From contig JAKPGM010000047.1 of NCBI GenBank assembly GCA_029550865.1, forward strand, positions 42,560 to 106,559: DNA of 64,000 nucleotides, given 5' to 3'. Every line of letters starts with the position of its first letter. The first letter of the stretch is position 1. This document shows, in pieces, positions 46,329 through 56,063 of this stretch. A program made the translations under genes and the position numbers. This stretch comes from Bacteroidota bacterium. Lineage in GTDB: Bacteria; Bacteroidota; Bacteroidia; Bacteroidales; DTGW01. The notes below the pieces were generated by a model. It had not been told where the DNA came from and did not search any database. It saw nothing but the letters and a program-made list of their open reading frames with translations.

Positions 46329-47399
46329 TTAGTGTTTTGCTTCAAATTCTTTCATAGCTTCTACCAGCGTAATCACGCTCTGTTTAGGTAGAGCATTATA
46401 TATCGAAGCCCTGAATCCGCCCACCGAACGATGCCCCTTTATACCAACAATTCCTTTTGTTTTGGCAAATTCGAGAAAATCCGATTCCAGATCTTTATAC
46501 TCCTCATTCATTACAAAACATACATTCATCAGCGAGCGATCCTCAACATCGCGTACAGGACAACGGAATAGCTTGTTGCGGTCGATTTCGTCGTACAGTA
46601 TTTGAGCTTTTTCAACATTAATCTTATAAATAGCTTCAACCCCTCCAATCGACTTTAACCATTTAAGTGTTTGAAGACAAGCAAATATGGCAAATACAGG
46701 AGGAGTATTGTAGAGCGAATTATTTTCAACATGGGTGCGATAATCGAGCATGGTAGGGATGGTACGTTTAATGTTGCCCAAAAGGTCATTCTTGATAATC
46801 ACAAAAGCTACCCCCGCAGGTCCTAAATTTTTCTGAGCACCCCCATAAATAATGCCATATTTCGAAACATCCATAGGACGGCTCAAAATATCTGATGATG
46901 CATCGGCAAACACTGGTACCTTAACATCGGGATCCTTCTTCAGCTCTGTACCGTATATTGTATTGTTAGTGGTAACATGAAAATAGTCGACATCGTCGGG
47001 TACCACATAGTTTTTCGGGATATAGGTATAATTATCGGCTTTGGAGGAAGCCACCTCTATCACCTCGCCAAAAAACTTAGCTTCCTTCATAGCCTTGCTG
47101 GCCCAAGAACCAGAATTTAAATAAGCTGCTTTAGTATTGAGAAAATTATAAGGTATCATGGCAAATTGGAGACTGGCCCCTCCGCCTAAAAACAGAATTG
47201 AATACCCGGACGGAATATTTAATAATTCTTTGAACAGCTGTTGCGTTTCACTCAAAATAGCTTCAAACTCCTTACTGCGATGGGAAATTTCAAGGATAGA
47301 CATACCTATCCCATTCAAATCTAAAACCGCCTTTGACGTTTGTTCCAAAGTATATTCCGGTAAAATCGAAGGTCCCGGATTAAAATTGTGCTTTCTCAT
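46329..47399 (-). CDS. serC: Phosphoserine aminotransferase
   Basis: Second step of serine synthesis: 3-phosphohydroxypyruvate to phosphoserine; also used in pyridoxal phosphate synthesis. 356 residues. N terminus [17 protein letters not shown] is diagnostic, [18 protein letters not shown] binds PLP phosphate, and the Schiff-base Lys is in [16 protein letters not shown]. Near the C terminus are [18 protein letters not shown] residues that hold the substrate phosphate. serA follows 12 nt later. Confidence 0.97.
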   Translation of the reverse strand: MRKHNFNPGPSILPEYTLEQTSKAVLDLNGIGMSILEISHRSKEFEAILSETQQLFKELLNIPSGYSILFLGGGASLQFAMIPYNFLNTKAAYLNSGSWASKAMKEAKFFGEVIEVASSKADNYTYIPKNYVVPDDVDYFHVTTNNTIYGTELKKDPDVKVPVFADASSDILSRPMDVSKYGIIYGGAQKNLGPAGVAFVIIKNDLLGNIKRTIPTMLDYRTHVENNSLYNTPPVFAIFACLQTLKWLKSIGGVEAIYKINVEKAQILYDEIDRNKLFRCPVRDVEDRSLMNVCFVMNEEYKDLESDFLEFAKTKGIVGIKGHRSVGGFRASIYNALPKQSVITLVEAMKEFEAKH

Positions 47400-47462
47400 A
47401 AAAATCTATTTTGTTTGCTAAAATTGGGTTTATTATTCAAAAATTCGCCTCAAAAGTAATGA

Positions 47463-48236
47463 TTAATTCCCTAATTTATTTACGTTTGGGTAAAAATTGT
47501 TAATATTTTCACAATATTTTTCAACAACCAGTACATTGTTCGAAAATTCAGGTACTAAAGGAGCCAAATCGGAAGTGAAACAATATTCGAGGACATCGTC
47601 GAGTCCGTTTTTTTTGAGCCGATGGCGTTGAGCAGCCTTTTCAATATAAGCGAGAACGTCGTGTTTAGCAATTGACCATAAATCAAGCGAAGCAATGGTG
47701 CTATCGCAAACGGTAGTGAATTGTCCCTCTTGTAATAATCGTTCGGCAAGCGCACCTGCAAAGATGGTATCCTCGAGGCTAAAGCGATCTTTCCAGCCAG
47801 CACAAAAAATCACCACTGGACGACGATGAGATACAATAAACTCGGTGAGCGCACTTATATTGAGAAAAGCCCCCACAACAATTTTATAAGAGTTTTCCGC
47901 CATGAGAATAGCCTGAGTTCCATTGGTTGTACTGTAGACAAGCGTTTTGTTGTGCACCACTTCCTTCGTAAAGTTAAAGGGCGAATTACCCAAATCGGCA
48001 AAATCGCATTTGATACCATCGCGTTCGGCTGCCACCAGATACCCCTTCTGCTTGTATTCTCGGGCCTCTTCCACCGTCTGTACTGGTATAATCTGCGAGG
48101 CGCCGTTCATAAATGCCGTACAGATAGCCGAAGTTGCCCTTAAAATATCTACAATAACCACGATGGCCTCATCGTTGTGAAAACGATGGTACATGGCTGG
48201 CGAAAAACAAACCTCTATGGGAAGCTTTTTAGACAT
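47463..48236 (-). CDS. comB: 2-phosphosulfolactate phosphatase family (ComB)
   Basis: 257 residues. ComB hydrolyses 2-phosphosulfolactate to sulfolactate in coenzyme M synthesis of archaea; homologues occur in bacteria that lack coenzyme M. Family landmarks: VIVDILRATSAICTAFMNGA at the N terminus, LGNSPFNF, YSTTNGTQAI, VIFCAGWKDRFSLEDTIFAG. The length is normal. It sits 9 nt downstream of gcvT and 63 nt upstream of serC. The true bacterial substrate is not known; a role in a sulfonate pathway is possible. Confidence 0.9.
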   Translation of the reverse strand: MSKKLPIEVCFSPAMYHRFHNDEAIVVIVDILRATSAICTAFMNGASQIIPVQTVEEAREYKQKGYLVAAERDGIKCDFADLGNSPFNFTKEVVHNKTLVYSTTNGTQAILMAENSYKIVVGAFLNISALTEFIVSHRRPVVIFCAGWKDRFSLEDTIFAGALAERLLQEGQFTTVCDSTIASLDLWSIAKHDVLAYIEKAAQRHRLKKNGLDDVLEYCFTSDLAPLVPEFSNNVLVVEKYCENINNFYPNVNKLGN

Positions 48237-48245
48237 TTGATGTGA

Positions 48246-49373
48246 CTATTTTACCAACACCCCTGACTTAACAAATGGCATATCTACAATCTGAGCTTTG
48301 AGCATCTTTCCCCGAATTTTAATAAAGATTTCCTGTCCCGTTTGTGCAAATGCGGTTGCTACATAACCCATACCAATGCCTTCTCTGAGCAGGGGCGATA
48401 GGGTTCCACTGGTAACTTTTCCAATTTCTTCTCCCTGTGAGTTTTTAATAGGATAATCGTGTCGAGGAATGCCCTTATCAATCATTTTAAACCCAACCCT
48501 TTTTCGATTTACCCCATTCTTTTGCTGATAAAGCAAAATATCTTTATCAATAAAATTTTTGTAAGGAGCAAATTTAACAATCCAGGAAAGACCTGCCTCT
48601 ATGGGCGAAGTTGTATCATCAATGTCGTTGCCATAAAGACAATAACCCATTTCAAGACGCAAGGTATCCCGTGCGCCCAATCCCACAGGTTTGAGTCCAT
48701 AGGGCTGACCTGCCTGGAAAATAGCTTCCCACATTTGTGGGGCATAAGCCTTATCGAAATAAAGTTCAAAACCACCAGCACCAGTATAACCGGTAGCCGA
48801 GATAATTACGTCAGGTACACCGGCAAAAGAACTTTCTACAAAAGTATAGTAGGCTAATTGTTTTAAATCAACCGAGGTTAATTGCTGCAAGATCTTGTAA
48901 GCCTGTGGTCCTTGAATAGCCAGCTGCGCCACATTGTCCGAGACATTTTCGAGCGTAGCCCCTACACGATTGTTCTGGTTGAGCCACTGCCAGTCTTTTT
49001 CAATATTCGACGCATTAACGACCAGAAGGTACTTTTCAGCATTAAATCGGTATACCAGTATATCATCCACAATACCCCCTTTTCCATTGGGAAGGCAGGA
49101 ATACTGTACCTTGCCATCATATAGCTTTGAAACATCATTGGTGGTAACATACTGTAAGAAGTCGAGGGCATATGCACCTTTTACCCATATTTCCCCCATG
49201 TGGGAAACATCAAAAACACCTGCATTCTGGCGTACTGTTATATGCTCATCGGTAATACCCGAATATTCAACTGGCATTAGAAAACCTGCGAATGGCATCA
49301 TGCGCGCCCCCATTGCACGATGAAATGCTGTAAAAGGGGTATGTTTCAACTCTTCCTGTCCTTGTTCTTCCAT
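48246..49373 (-). CDS. gcvT: Glycine cleavage system T protein (aminomethyltransferase)
   Basis: Transfers the methylene group from aminomethyl-lipoyl H protein to tetrahydrofolate and releases ammonia. 375 residues. Landmarks: [20 protein letters not shown] at the N terminus, [13 protein letters not shown], the folate-binding [15 protein letters not shown], and [18 protein letters not shown]. Length normal. It heads the run gcvT-comB-serC-serA-yqeY, joining glycine breakdown with serine synthesis. The other gcv genes are not in the window. Confidence 0.97.
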   Translation of the reverse strand: MEEQGQEELKHTPFTAFHRAMGARMMPFAGFLMPVEYSGITDEHITVRQNAGVFDVSHMGEIWVKGAYALDFLQYVTTNDVSKLYDGKVQYSCLPNGKGGIVDDILVYRFNAEKYLLVVNASNIEKDWQWLNQNNRVGATLENVSDNVAQLAIQGPQAYKILQQLTSVDLKQLAYYTFVESSFAGVPDVIISATGYTGAGGFELYFDKAYAPQMWEAIFQAGQPYGLKPVGLGARDTLRLEMGYCLYGNDIDDTTSPIEAGLSWIVKFAPYKNFIDKDILLYQQKNGVNRKRVGFKMIDKGIPRHDYPIKNSQGEEIGKVTSGTLSPLLREGIGMGYVATAFAQTGQEIFIKIRGKMLKAQIVDMPFVKSGVLVK

Positions 49374-49533
49374 TTTTTGCCTTTAAAACTGCAAAAATAT
49401 ACAATATTTGATATGATTGTGCAGTTTGGTTATACAAAATACCCCACGGCTATTTCAATTATGCTTATTAATTTAGACAAACTCAATGATATGAATTTAA
49501 TTTGCGCAATAAAAATGTAAATTCAGATTCCAC

Positions 49534-50349
49534 ATGCGAAATCTTGTGATACTATTCTGCCTATTGTGGTATGCGGTTGGTTTTGGCCAGTCAGTTGACT
49601 ATGTTGGACAAATCAATGAACTACAAGGGAGGATGTTGTACTTGTATTCAGATTCGGAACGAATAAAATTGGGCAGGGAGATTGTGCAAACGATGATAGT
49701 ATGGCTAAAGGATGAAACAACTTTTAATAGTTCTGCAAGGCCACAGCACGTAGGGCGCGTAAATTCACCCGACAAGGAATTTAATCTTTTTACCTTCAAC
49801 ATTCCTCTTACCGATGGCACTCATCAGTTTGCTGGAGTGATACAGCTTTCGCCTCGCCAGGGTGTATGCAAGGTAATACCCTTAAACGATGTATCGAAGC
49901 AATATGCCACCCGACCGGTTTTCGAACAATTTACTGCCGATCGATGGTATGGAAGTTTATACTATGAAATTATCCCCAAAAAAGTTGAAGGGAAGAAAGT
50001 GTACGTATTGTTGGGTGCTTGTCTCAACAACAGCCTGTTTACCAACAAAAAAATCATCGAAACGCTCTGGTTCACGGATGAAAGAGAACCCATATTTGGC
50101 TATCCCCTGTTCGATTACGGGCTAAAAGTACAGTCGCGGGTAATATTCGAGTATACCATTATGGCGCAGATGGCAATTCATTACAACAAAAAGCTCGATA
50201 TGATTATATTCGATCATCTTGCCCCATCAAGCCCTTTATACACAAACAATTTTAAATATTACGGGCCGGATGCTTCGTACGATGGGTTTAAATTTAAAGA
50301 TGGGTTGTGGCGATTCTGGCCCAATGTGAATCCCTATGCAAAAAAATGA
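49534..50349 (+). CDS. Exported protein of unknown function
   Basis: 271 residues with a signal peptide (MRNLVILFCLLWYAVGFGQ). The mature part is mixed alpha/beta without membrane segments; recognisable stretches such as FNLFTFNIPLTDGTHQFAGV and KVYVLLGACLNN recur in Bacteroidetes hypotheticals as far as I recall. No active site recognised. Probably periplasmic. A perfect 12-bp hairpin begins at its stop codon. Confidence 0.7.
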   Translation: MRNLVILFCLLWYAVGFGQSVDYVGQINELQGRMLYLYSDSERIKLGREIVQTMIVWLKDETTFNSSARPQHVGRVNSPDKEFNLFTFNIPLTDGTHQFAGVIQLSPRQGVCKVIPLNDVSKQYATRPVFEQFTADRWYGSLYYEIIPKKVEGKKVYVLLGACLNNSLFTNKKIIETLWFTDEREPIFGYPLFDYGLKVQSRVIFEYTIMAQMAIHYNKKLDMIIFDHLAPSSPLYTNNFKYYGPDASYDGFKFKDGLWRFWPNVNPYAKK

Positions 50350-50389
50350 AAGTCCCGTATTTTGCCATGATCGTTTTTACGGGACTTTC
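50348..50389. terminator. Bidirectional hairpin between convergent genes
   Basis: GAAAGTCCCGTA and TACGGGACTTTC make a perfect 12-bp stem around an 18-nt loop, placed between two convergent genes. Confidence 0.65.
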
Positions 50390-50414
50390 GAAATATAGAG
50401 AGGGTAACAATCGC

Positions 50415-51482
50415 TTAGTTAGCGAAAACTGCAGCTTTTGGAATGAGTCCTACGGTGTAAGATTTAATTTTGTTTCCTATAGCCGAATAACGAATGAGTT
50501 CACCCTTTACGCTAAAATCCTTAGCATCAAAAGCATATATTTCGCCGTTAGCCGCATTTACCGAGAAACCATAAAAATATCCTTCAATAAAAGGCGCAGA
50601 TTCAACAGCGGTACTGGTAATGTTCATTTTCCATATTCCATTAAACCCATAACCTGCCCCATAATAGATTAAGTTTTTATCACGATTGATTCCGATGATG
50701 GATGGATGTGCATTTTTTCCAATGGTAACCGAGCTTACCACCGTATAAGATTTTACATCCACTTTCACCAGCGAGGAAGGTTTGTCGTTTTCACTATCAA
50801 CCCAGTCGGCCACACCCGAGCACAACACCCACAGGTAACCCTGCTGATCGAGCACAAAATGCTGCGGATTATAGCCCACTACAATTGTTTTCTCGATTTT
50901 AAGCGTTGCGGGGTCAAATACAATTATAGTCGAATCGGTACCCCATCCACCGCAATTGGCAATCCATATTTTCTTATTGATTTCGGCTATCCCTTCAGGT
51001 CCCGAACCTATGGCGATGGTTGTATCAACGCTCAGCTTAGCCACATCAAATACAGCCAGGCTTCCATGGATACCATCATTCCCCCATTGGGTAACATAGC
51101 CTTTGTTCTGGTAAAAAGCAACATAGCGAGGACTTGTTAAATTTTCCACAACGCCTGCCTGCTTAAAATCAGCCGCATTAACCACCTCAATCTTGTTAGA
51201 GTTGTTGAGCACAAGATATGCTTTTCCCTGAAAAATCGTCATCGACTGAAGCACATCGCCCAGGGGACGACCATTAGTTTTGGTAAAGATGTCTTCTGTG
51301 ATGCTGTCGGTAGTATAGCTCAAAAAACTAACCGAAGCATTTGATCGCCCATAATTTCCTTCATTCAGGATAAAAGCACCTTTGGAATACAATCCATTCG
51401 ACTGGTCATCATTGTCATCGCTACAGGCCACAAAAACAAAAGTACCAAGGACAAAATAAAACAGGAGTCTTAAGTGTTTCAT
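50415..51482 (-). CDS. BtuG-like surface lipoprotein, beta-propeller
   Basis: 355 residues. A lipoprotein signal ends FVACSDDNDD, and the acidic residues after Cys are typical of surface-exported Bacteroidetes lipoproteins. The rest is a YncE/DUF5074-type seven-bladed propeller (KAYLVLNNSNKIEVVNAADF, GPEGIAEINKKIWIANCGG, YNPQHFVLDQQGYLWVLCSG). In Bacteroides, BtuG is such a propeller; it binds vitamin B12 tightly on top of the BtuB receptor. Here it follows a TonB receptor by 24 nt under a cobalamin riboswitch, which strongly supports that job. Sequence alone would allow other propellers. Confidence 0.82.
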   Translation of the reverse strand: MKHLRLLFYFVLGTFVFVACSDDNDDQSNGLYSKGAFILNEGNYGRSNASVSFLSYTTDSITEDIFTKTNGRPLGDVLQSMTIFQGKAYLVLNNSNKIEVVNAADFKQAGVVENLTSPRYVAFYQNKGYVTQWGNDGIHGSLAVFDVAKLSVDTTIAIGSGPEGIAEINKKIWIANCGGWGTDSTIIVFDPATLKIEKTIVVGYNPQHFVLDQQGYLWVLCSGVADWVDSENDKPSSLVKVDVKSYTVVSSVTIGKNAHPSIIGINRDKNLIYYGAGYGFNGIWKMNITSTAVESAPFIEGYFYGFSVNAANGEIYAFDAKDFSVKGELIRYSAIGNKIKSYTVGLIPKAAVFAN

Positions 51483-51506
51483 AGGAAATAATTTTTAACG
51501 TTAATT

Positions 51507-53405
51507 TTATGGTTTAGCAGAAAAATCAAGCATCAGCGTAAACAAATAATTTCGCATGGGCATGGCATAATATTGTCGAACCTGATAAAATTGATTCCAC
51601 AGGTTGTTGATCCGAAACTGTAAGCTTAGTTTGAATTGATTTTTGTAGAGGGTGTACTGACCAAACAAATCGGCAACCTGGTAGGCTGGTAAACGACTTC
51701 CCAGGGTATATCTAAGCCCGGTATAATTATGAATATAGCCAACAGCCAAATTTTTGTAAGTGAACATTTGACTCAAGCTGGCCTTATGAATCGGCATGTA
51801 ATCGGGTGGCAGATTTCCCCACTGTCCGTTCGACTGTAGGGTGCGTGCATAGGTATACTGATAGCTAAAAGCAGTAGTCGAGCGAATACGCGACGTCTGA
51901 TACTGGGACTTAAAGCGCAGATCGACCCCCTGGGATTTTCCCTGCGACTTATTGATGGGTTGCCATTTACCCACGGTATCGGGTTGCCACATAATCCAGT
52001 TGTAAATTTTATTGTAGAAAAACATTTGTGAAGCTTCCAACTGTAGCCCACCTATGTTCCACATCTGATGTACACCCCATTCACCCGACCAACCCCATTC
52101 GGGTTTTAAAGAAGGATTTCCCTTAGCAAAAGCATCTTCCTTCCAGTAAAGGTCGTTAAGCGTTGGAATGCGGTAATTTTTGGACAGGTTAGCGGTTACA
52201 CGCCACCGCTGTGTAACACGATATTCAATACCTGCACTATACACCAACGGGGTAAAGTACGAAACATATTCCTGTCGTGCCCCCAAAGCCAAGTTCAATC
52301 TGCTGGCAATATTTTCGATTTTGTACTGCATAAACATGGAAGCTCGGCTGCGCGTAGGATTTTCGTTATATCCCTGCGAGAAAGCATTATCGATGGTATA
52401 ATTGATTCCCACCTGCAACCAATGATTTTTTCGCACCCAAATTCTCGACTCCAGCTCTGTAATGTACGACCTTGAATGATTATCGGTAGTACCCTGCGAG
52501 GGGTCGAAGTAAAGGACCTGATTATACAAATAAGCGTTTCGCACCGACAGTATGTAAGCCGAATCAACATATTTCCATTGCACATTTAGCCATACATTAT
52601 GGTCATTTTGATGGGAAAGATTCGGGGACGAGCTGGTCATCATGGTCTGGATGTCTTTGTTGTATTGCTGTATCCAGCACGAAGCTTTTAACATCGAACG
52701 TTCCGAGGTACGTATGGCGAATTGTGGGAAAACGCCATATTGTTTAAGTCCTGCATTGGTTTGCCTTACGGTACGTTGGTAAAAATCGGTGGTATTTTTA
52801 AAGGGGAAGTCATTGTCGGCTTGTTGGAGAAAGGTCTTAAGTGATGTGGCGATCCAATGGTTGCCCCATTTATATCCCGCTCCCATACTTTTATTTCCAA
52901 AACTTCCTATTGCGGGGGAAAACCATAGCTGATTGGGTTGTTGAAAGAGGTTTGCCGTACCCATGTGTACAATACCCGTCATCGAGCCACTGCCGTAGTT
53001 GACCCCTGAACCACCATACTGAATGCTGGCTTTATCGAGAAAGCAGGCAGGCACCACCGACAGGTTGAACTGTCCATTCATAGGGCTTTGCAGGTTCACC
53101 TCGTCCCATACCACAGCTGTGTGGGAGGCTGACATACCACGTACAGCTATGGTCGAAAGCCCACCGGGTCCATAATTGTTTACATTCAGTCCCGAGAAAA
53201 CGAGCAGGTCGGGCAGGGAAAGACTACGACTTACTTTAAGCAGAAAAGTGTCGACAGGCTGCACAGTAGCGCCAACCGAAAGAACTTCGAAACGATGACG
53301 CGCAACCTCCACCGCATCAATGTTAATGATGCTATCGGTATCACTCGCACCTACGACAAGATCGGTCGAAAAAGCCCACAGTAAAAACAAATAAAAATAC
53401 CTCAT
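51507..53405 (-). CDS. btuB: TonB-dependent cobalamin receptor BtuB
   Basis: 632-residue outer-membrane receptor. Signal peptide (FYLFLLWAFSTDLVVGA), a plug domain (about 30-150: SLPDLLVFSGLNVNNYGPGG, AVRGMSASHTAVVWDEV), then a 22-strand barrel ending in an aromatic C-terminal strand (YLFTLMLDFSAKP). The size is close to E. coli BtuB. No carboxypeptidase-like N-terminal domain as seen in SusC proteins. The cobalamin riboswitch directly upstream identifies the substrate. The BtuG-like gene follows 24 nt downstream. Confidence 0.93.
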   Translation of the reverse strand: MRYFYLFLLWAFSTDLVVGASDTDSIINIDAVEVARHRFEVLSVGATVQPVDTFLLKVSRSLSLPDLLVFSGLNVNNYGPGGLSTIAVRGMSASHTAVVWDEVNLQSPMNGQFNLSVVPACFLDKASIQYGGSGVNYGSGSMTGIVHMGTANLFQQPNQLWFSPAIGSFGNKSMGAGYKWGNHWIATSLKTFLQQADNDFPFKNTTDFYQRTVRQTNAGLKQYGVFPQFAIRTSERSMLKASCWIQQYNKDIQTMMTSSSPNLSHQNDHNVWLNVQWKYVDSAYILSVRNAYLYNQVLYFDPSQGTTDNHSRSYITELESRIWVRKNHWLQVGINYTIDNAFSQGYNENPTRSRASMFMQYKIENIASRLNLALGARQEYVSYFTPLVYSAGIEYRVTQRWRVTANLSKNYRIPTLNDLYWKEDAFAKGNPSLKPEWGWSGEWGVHQMWNIGGLQLEASQMFFYNKIYNWIMWQPDTVGKWQPINKSQGKSQGVDLRFKSQYQTSRIRSTTAFSYQYTYARTLQSNGQWGNLPPDYMPIHKASLSQMFTYKNLAVGYIHNYTGLRYTLGSRLPAYQVADLFGQYTLYKNQFKLSLQFRINNLWNQFYQVRQYYAMPMRNYLFTLMLDFSAKP

Positions 53406-53519
53406 TGTTACAAATGATTGACGAAATCATTCGTAACATTTCGGCAAAAAGTAAAATAGAACTGAATCAATAAAGAGAAGTTCTATTCTTTGCTTTTCAC
53501 CCGAAAGCTACGAAATTCA

Positions 53520-53700
53520 GGTATTGGCAGGTCTTCTGGCTTTCCTGACTTTTAACGCCTTCCCATCTCCAACAACGAGACAGTGGCAGAGGTGTTAAAA
53601 GCTGATTCCTTTTAAGGAACAGGATTACAGCTGCGGGGACAGCTCCGGTTTTGCACCGGATTCCCTTTTAATCCCACCTGGGGAACCAATACGACGCAAA
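53520..53700 (-). promoter_or_regulatory. Cobalamin riboswitch (AdoCbl/B12 element)
   Basis: On the - strand the hallmark blocks are in order: a GGTTCCCCAGGTGGGA stem, GAATCCGGTGCAAAACCGGA, GCTGTCCCCGCAGCTGTAA (the core), a variable arm, then the B12 box AGCCAGAAGACCTGCC (53541-53526). It lies about 115 nt before the btuB start codon. Binding of cobalamin is expected to switch off btuB-btuG expression. Confidence 0.96.
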
Positions 53701-53995
53701 AATACATCTTTTTTCATCCTCGCCAAAAAAATCAATCAGGCGCTGGAAAAAAAGTTATAAACATGCGCTTTTTTAGTAAAACATAGTGTTCAAACATCGT
53801 ATTTCATGGATTTTTAAACTTATAGGTAACACTTTGTGTTATAATGGAGGTGCCACAACCCTGTACGGTAGTTTTCATTACAGGTATAAAAATGTTTTCT
53901 TATACCTGCTTGATTTTGTTGGGTAGAATATTATTATATGCAAGTGCCATCCGACCTTAGAAAAATTTTTAAAATTATTATCGGAGGATGTTAAC

Positions 53996-54058
53996 ACCTC
54001 GCCTCGCCCTGTCGGGCACCCCTCTCCTTTCGAAAAAGATGGGATGCGTGTGAGGTTC
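53996..54058 (-). repeat. Degenerate copy of the dispersed palindromic repeat
   Basis: Contains CCTCGCCCTGTCGGGCACCC and CTCTCCTTT, which match the reverse complement of the copies at the window's right end (GGGTGCCCGATAGGGCGGGG). The second half of the palindrome is eroded. Confidence 0.65.
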
Positions 54059-54128
54059 TGATAGGAATTGTTATTATAATAAATTTAAAACCGCTAAGAA
54101 CGCTATGTTTTCCGCTAAAAAAATCTTT

Positions 54129-54136
54129 TTACCTTT
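54129..54136 (+). promoter_or_regulatory. -7 box before the HMA-domain gene
   Basis: TACCTTTG matches TAnnTTTG; about 90 nt before the ATG at 54227. Confidence 0.5.
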
Positions 54137-54226
54137 GCAACTACTTTGTGATTTTGGTGTTTAAAAATTACATTCTGTGAAAGATTGCATAATTCTTGCA
54201 CACAAAACTTTTTAAAATTTACAGCA

Positions 54227-54436
54227 ATGGTGGAGATGAGATTCAAAACGAATATTCGTTGCAGTGGCTGCAAGGCAAAGGTAGCCAACGTGCTCAAACA
54301 GGAAACTGCTATTGTTCATTGGGATGTCGATTTGAATGATCCCGATCGCACTCTGGTCGTTGCAGGGGAAGGCATTACTGCCGAGCGCGTAATGGAACTG
54401 GTAAAAAGTGCTGGCTACACAGCCACTATGATTTGA
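54227..54436 (+). CDS. Heavy-metal-associated (HMA) domain protein
   Basis: 69 residues, a single ferredoxin-like HMA domain with the metal-binding pair in NIRCSGCKAKV (CXXC) and the C-terminal MELVKSAGYTATMI. It is likely a soluble copper/zinc carrier. The track's TTG start (54185) is rejected; ATG at 54227 fits the domain edge. No metal ATPase is adjacent. The 3' end overlaps the convergent cca gene by 11 bp. Confidence 0.85.
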   Translation: MVEMRFKTNIRCSGCKAKVANVLKQETAIVHWDVDLNDPDRTLVVAGEGITAERVMELVKSAGYTATMI

Positions 54437-55862
54437 CCGCAGGTTTGATACCCATTTCCTCGGCCTTCTTGAGAAGAAATTGGTATGCTGCCTCGTACTC
54501 ATTGGGAATGATACCATCGAGTATAGCATCCTTGACCGCATTTTTAAGTATTCCTACCGTCTTCGAAGGAGGAATGTTAAAAATTTGTACAATATCATTT
54601 CCATCGATTGGCGGCTGAAAGTTACGAATTCTATCTTTTTCTTCTATTTCTTTCAACTTCTGGCGTACCAGCCGAAAATTTTCCAGATAAATTTCCTTGA
54701 GTTTTTTATTTTTCGAGGTAATGTCGGCCTCACAAAGTATCATCAAATCGTCGATGTGGTCGCCTGCCTCGAAAAGCAATCGACGGACAGCCGAATCGGT
54801 AACGTCTTCCTTGGCCAGCACAATGGGTCGTAAATGCAGCCCCACGAGTTTCTGCACATATCGCATTTTATCGTGCAGGGGCAGCCTGAATCTTCGAAAA
54901 ATGGTTGGCACCATTTTTTGTCCAACAAAGTCGTGGCCATGAAAAGTCCATCCCGTTTGTGGGGAGTATTTTTTCGTCACTGGTTTAGCAATATCGTGCA
55001 AAAGAGCAGCCCATCGCAGCCACAGATTGTCCGAAACCCTGGCTACATTGTCCAGCACCTCGAGCGTATGGCGAAAATTATCCTTGTGGGAATGTCCTTC
55101 AATATTTTCCACCCCCTTAAGTGCTTGAAGTTCGGGAAAAATACGAGACAACAGTCCTGTTTCGTCCAGCAAATAGAATCCAATAGACGGCGTTGAAGCA
55201 GATAATATTTTGTTTAATTCATCGGTAATGCGTTCCATGGAAACAATATCGATCCGTTGGCAATTTTTCCGTATACCTGCCAAAGTGTCGGGATGTATGT
55301 CAAAATGCAACTGGGTAGCAAAACGGATAGCTCGCATCATGCGCAAAGGGTCATCGGAAAAAGTAACGTCGGGATTTGTAGGCGTACGAATGATACGGTC
55401 GTTCAAATCCTGTATGCCGTTGAAAGGATCGATCAGCTGGCCAAAATCATCGGGGTTGAGGCTAAAAGCCAACGCATTAATGGTAAAATCGCGTCGCAGC
55501 TGATCCTCTTCAAGGGTTCCTGCCTCAACCAATGGCTTACGCGAATGGGGTAAGTAGGATTCTCGCCTTGCCCCAACAAATTCAATCTCATAGCCACGCC
55601 ATCGTATCATGGCCGTACCAAAATTTTCGAAAATGGTTACGTCTTTTTTTATATGAAGTTCTTCTGCCACCTTTCGTGCAAAGTCAGGCCCGTTGCCCAA
55701 TACCACAATGTCTATATCTTTACATTTTTTGCCTAACAAGGTATCCCTTACAAATCCACCAATGACATAGGCCTGTATCCGTTCGCTGCTGGCAATTTTC
55801 GATACAACCTGAAAAATTTTCTGATTCGATAATGCAACTTTACCTGCCTGTGAATGTATCAT
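54426..55862 (-). CDS. cca: CCA tRNA nucleotidyltransferase with HD domain
   Basis: Adds or repairs the 3' CCA end of tRNAs; here also needed for the tmRNA, whose CCA is not encoded. About 478 residues from ATG 55862; the track's longer start adds an A+T-rich upstream stretch. N-terminal class II polymerase-beta head: YVIGGFVRDTLLGKKCKDID (Gly-Gly and the DxD motif), then RRDFTINALAF and the RNA-binding neck. The C-terminal HD domain (HTLEVLDNVA, WAALLHDIAKP) suggests an added phosphatase or phosphodiesterase activity, as in bacterial HD-type enzymes. Confidence 0.95.
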   Translation of the reverse strand: MIHSQAGKVALSNQKIFQVVSKIASSERIQAYVIGGFVRDTLLGKKCKDIDIVVLGNGPDFARKVAEELHIKKDVTIFENFGTAMIRWRGYEIEFVGARRESYLPHSRKPLVEAGTLEEDQLRRDFTINALAFSLNPDDFGQLIDPFNGIQDLNDRIIRTPTNPDVTFSDDPLRMMRAIRFATQLHFDIHPDTLAGIRKNCQRIDIVSMERITDELNKILSASTPSIGFYLLDETGLLSRIFPELQALKGVENIEGHSHKDNFRHTLEVLDNVARVSDNLWLRWAALLHDIAKPVTKKYSPQTGWTFHGHDFVGQKMVPTIFRRFRLPLHDKMRYVQKLVGLHLRPIVLAKEDVTDSAVRRLLFEAGDHIDDLMILCEADITSKNKKLKEIYLENFRLVRQKLKEIEEKDRIRNFQPPIDGNDIVQIFNIPPSKTVGILKNAVKDAILDGIIPNEYEAAYQFLLKKAEEMGIKPAVKS

Positions 55863-56063
55863 GTAATGAGTTAACTTTTTACAATATTTTTTGTTATTGG
55901 TAAACAATTTTCCCGCAAAAATAGCTATATTTAACAATTAAAAAGATTTCATCAATGCATTTCAAATTCCCCGCAAAGAGCATAAAATATTATGGCATGC
56001 ATTTTGTCATAAACACATATAGATATTTAAATATTTAAATTTAACATTCAAACATTATTTATT

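Larger units (their letters stand above)
53706..54226. other. Intergenic region with hairpins and a repeat remnant
   Basis: No gene. Contents: a hairpin CAGGTATAA / TTATACCTG at 53881-53908; a degraded palindromic repeat at about 53996-54058, related to those at 63.3-63.8 kb; and the promoter box of the HMA gene at 54129. Confidence 0.55.
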
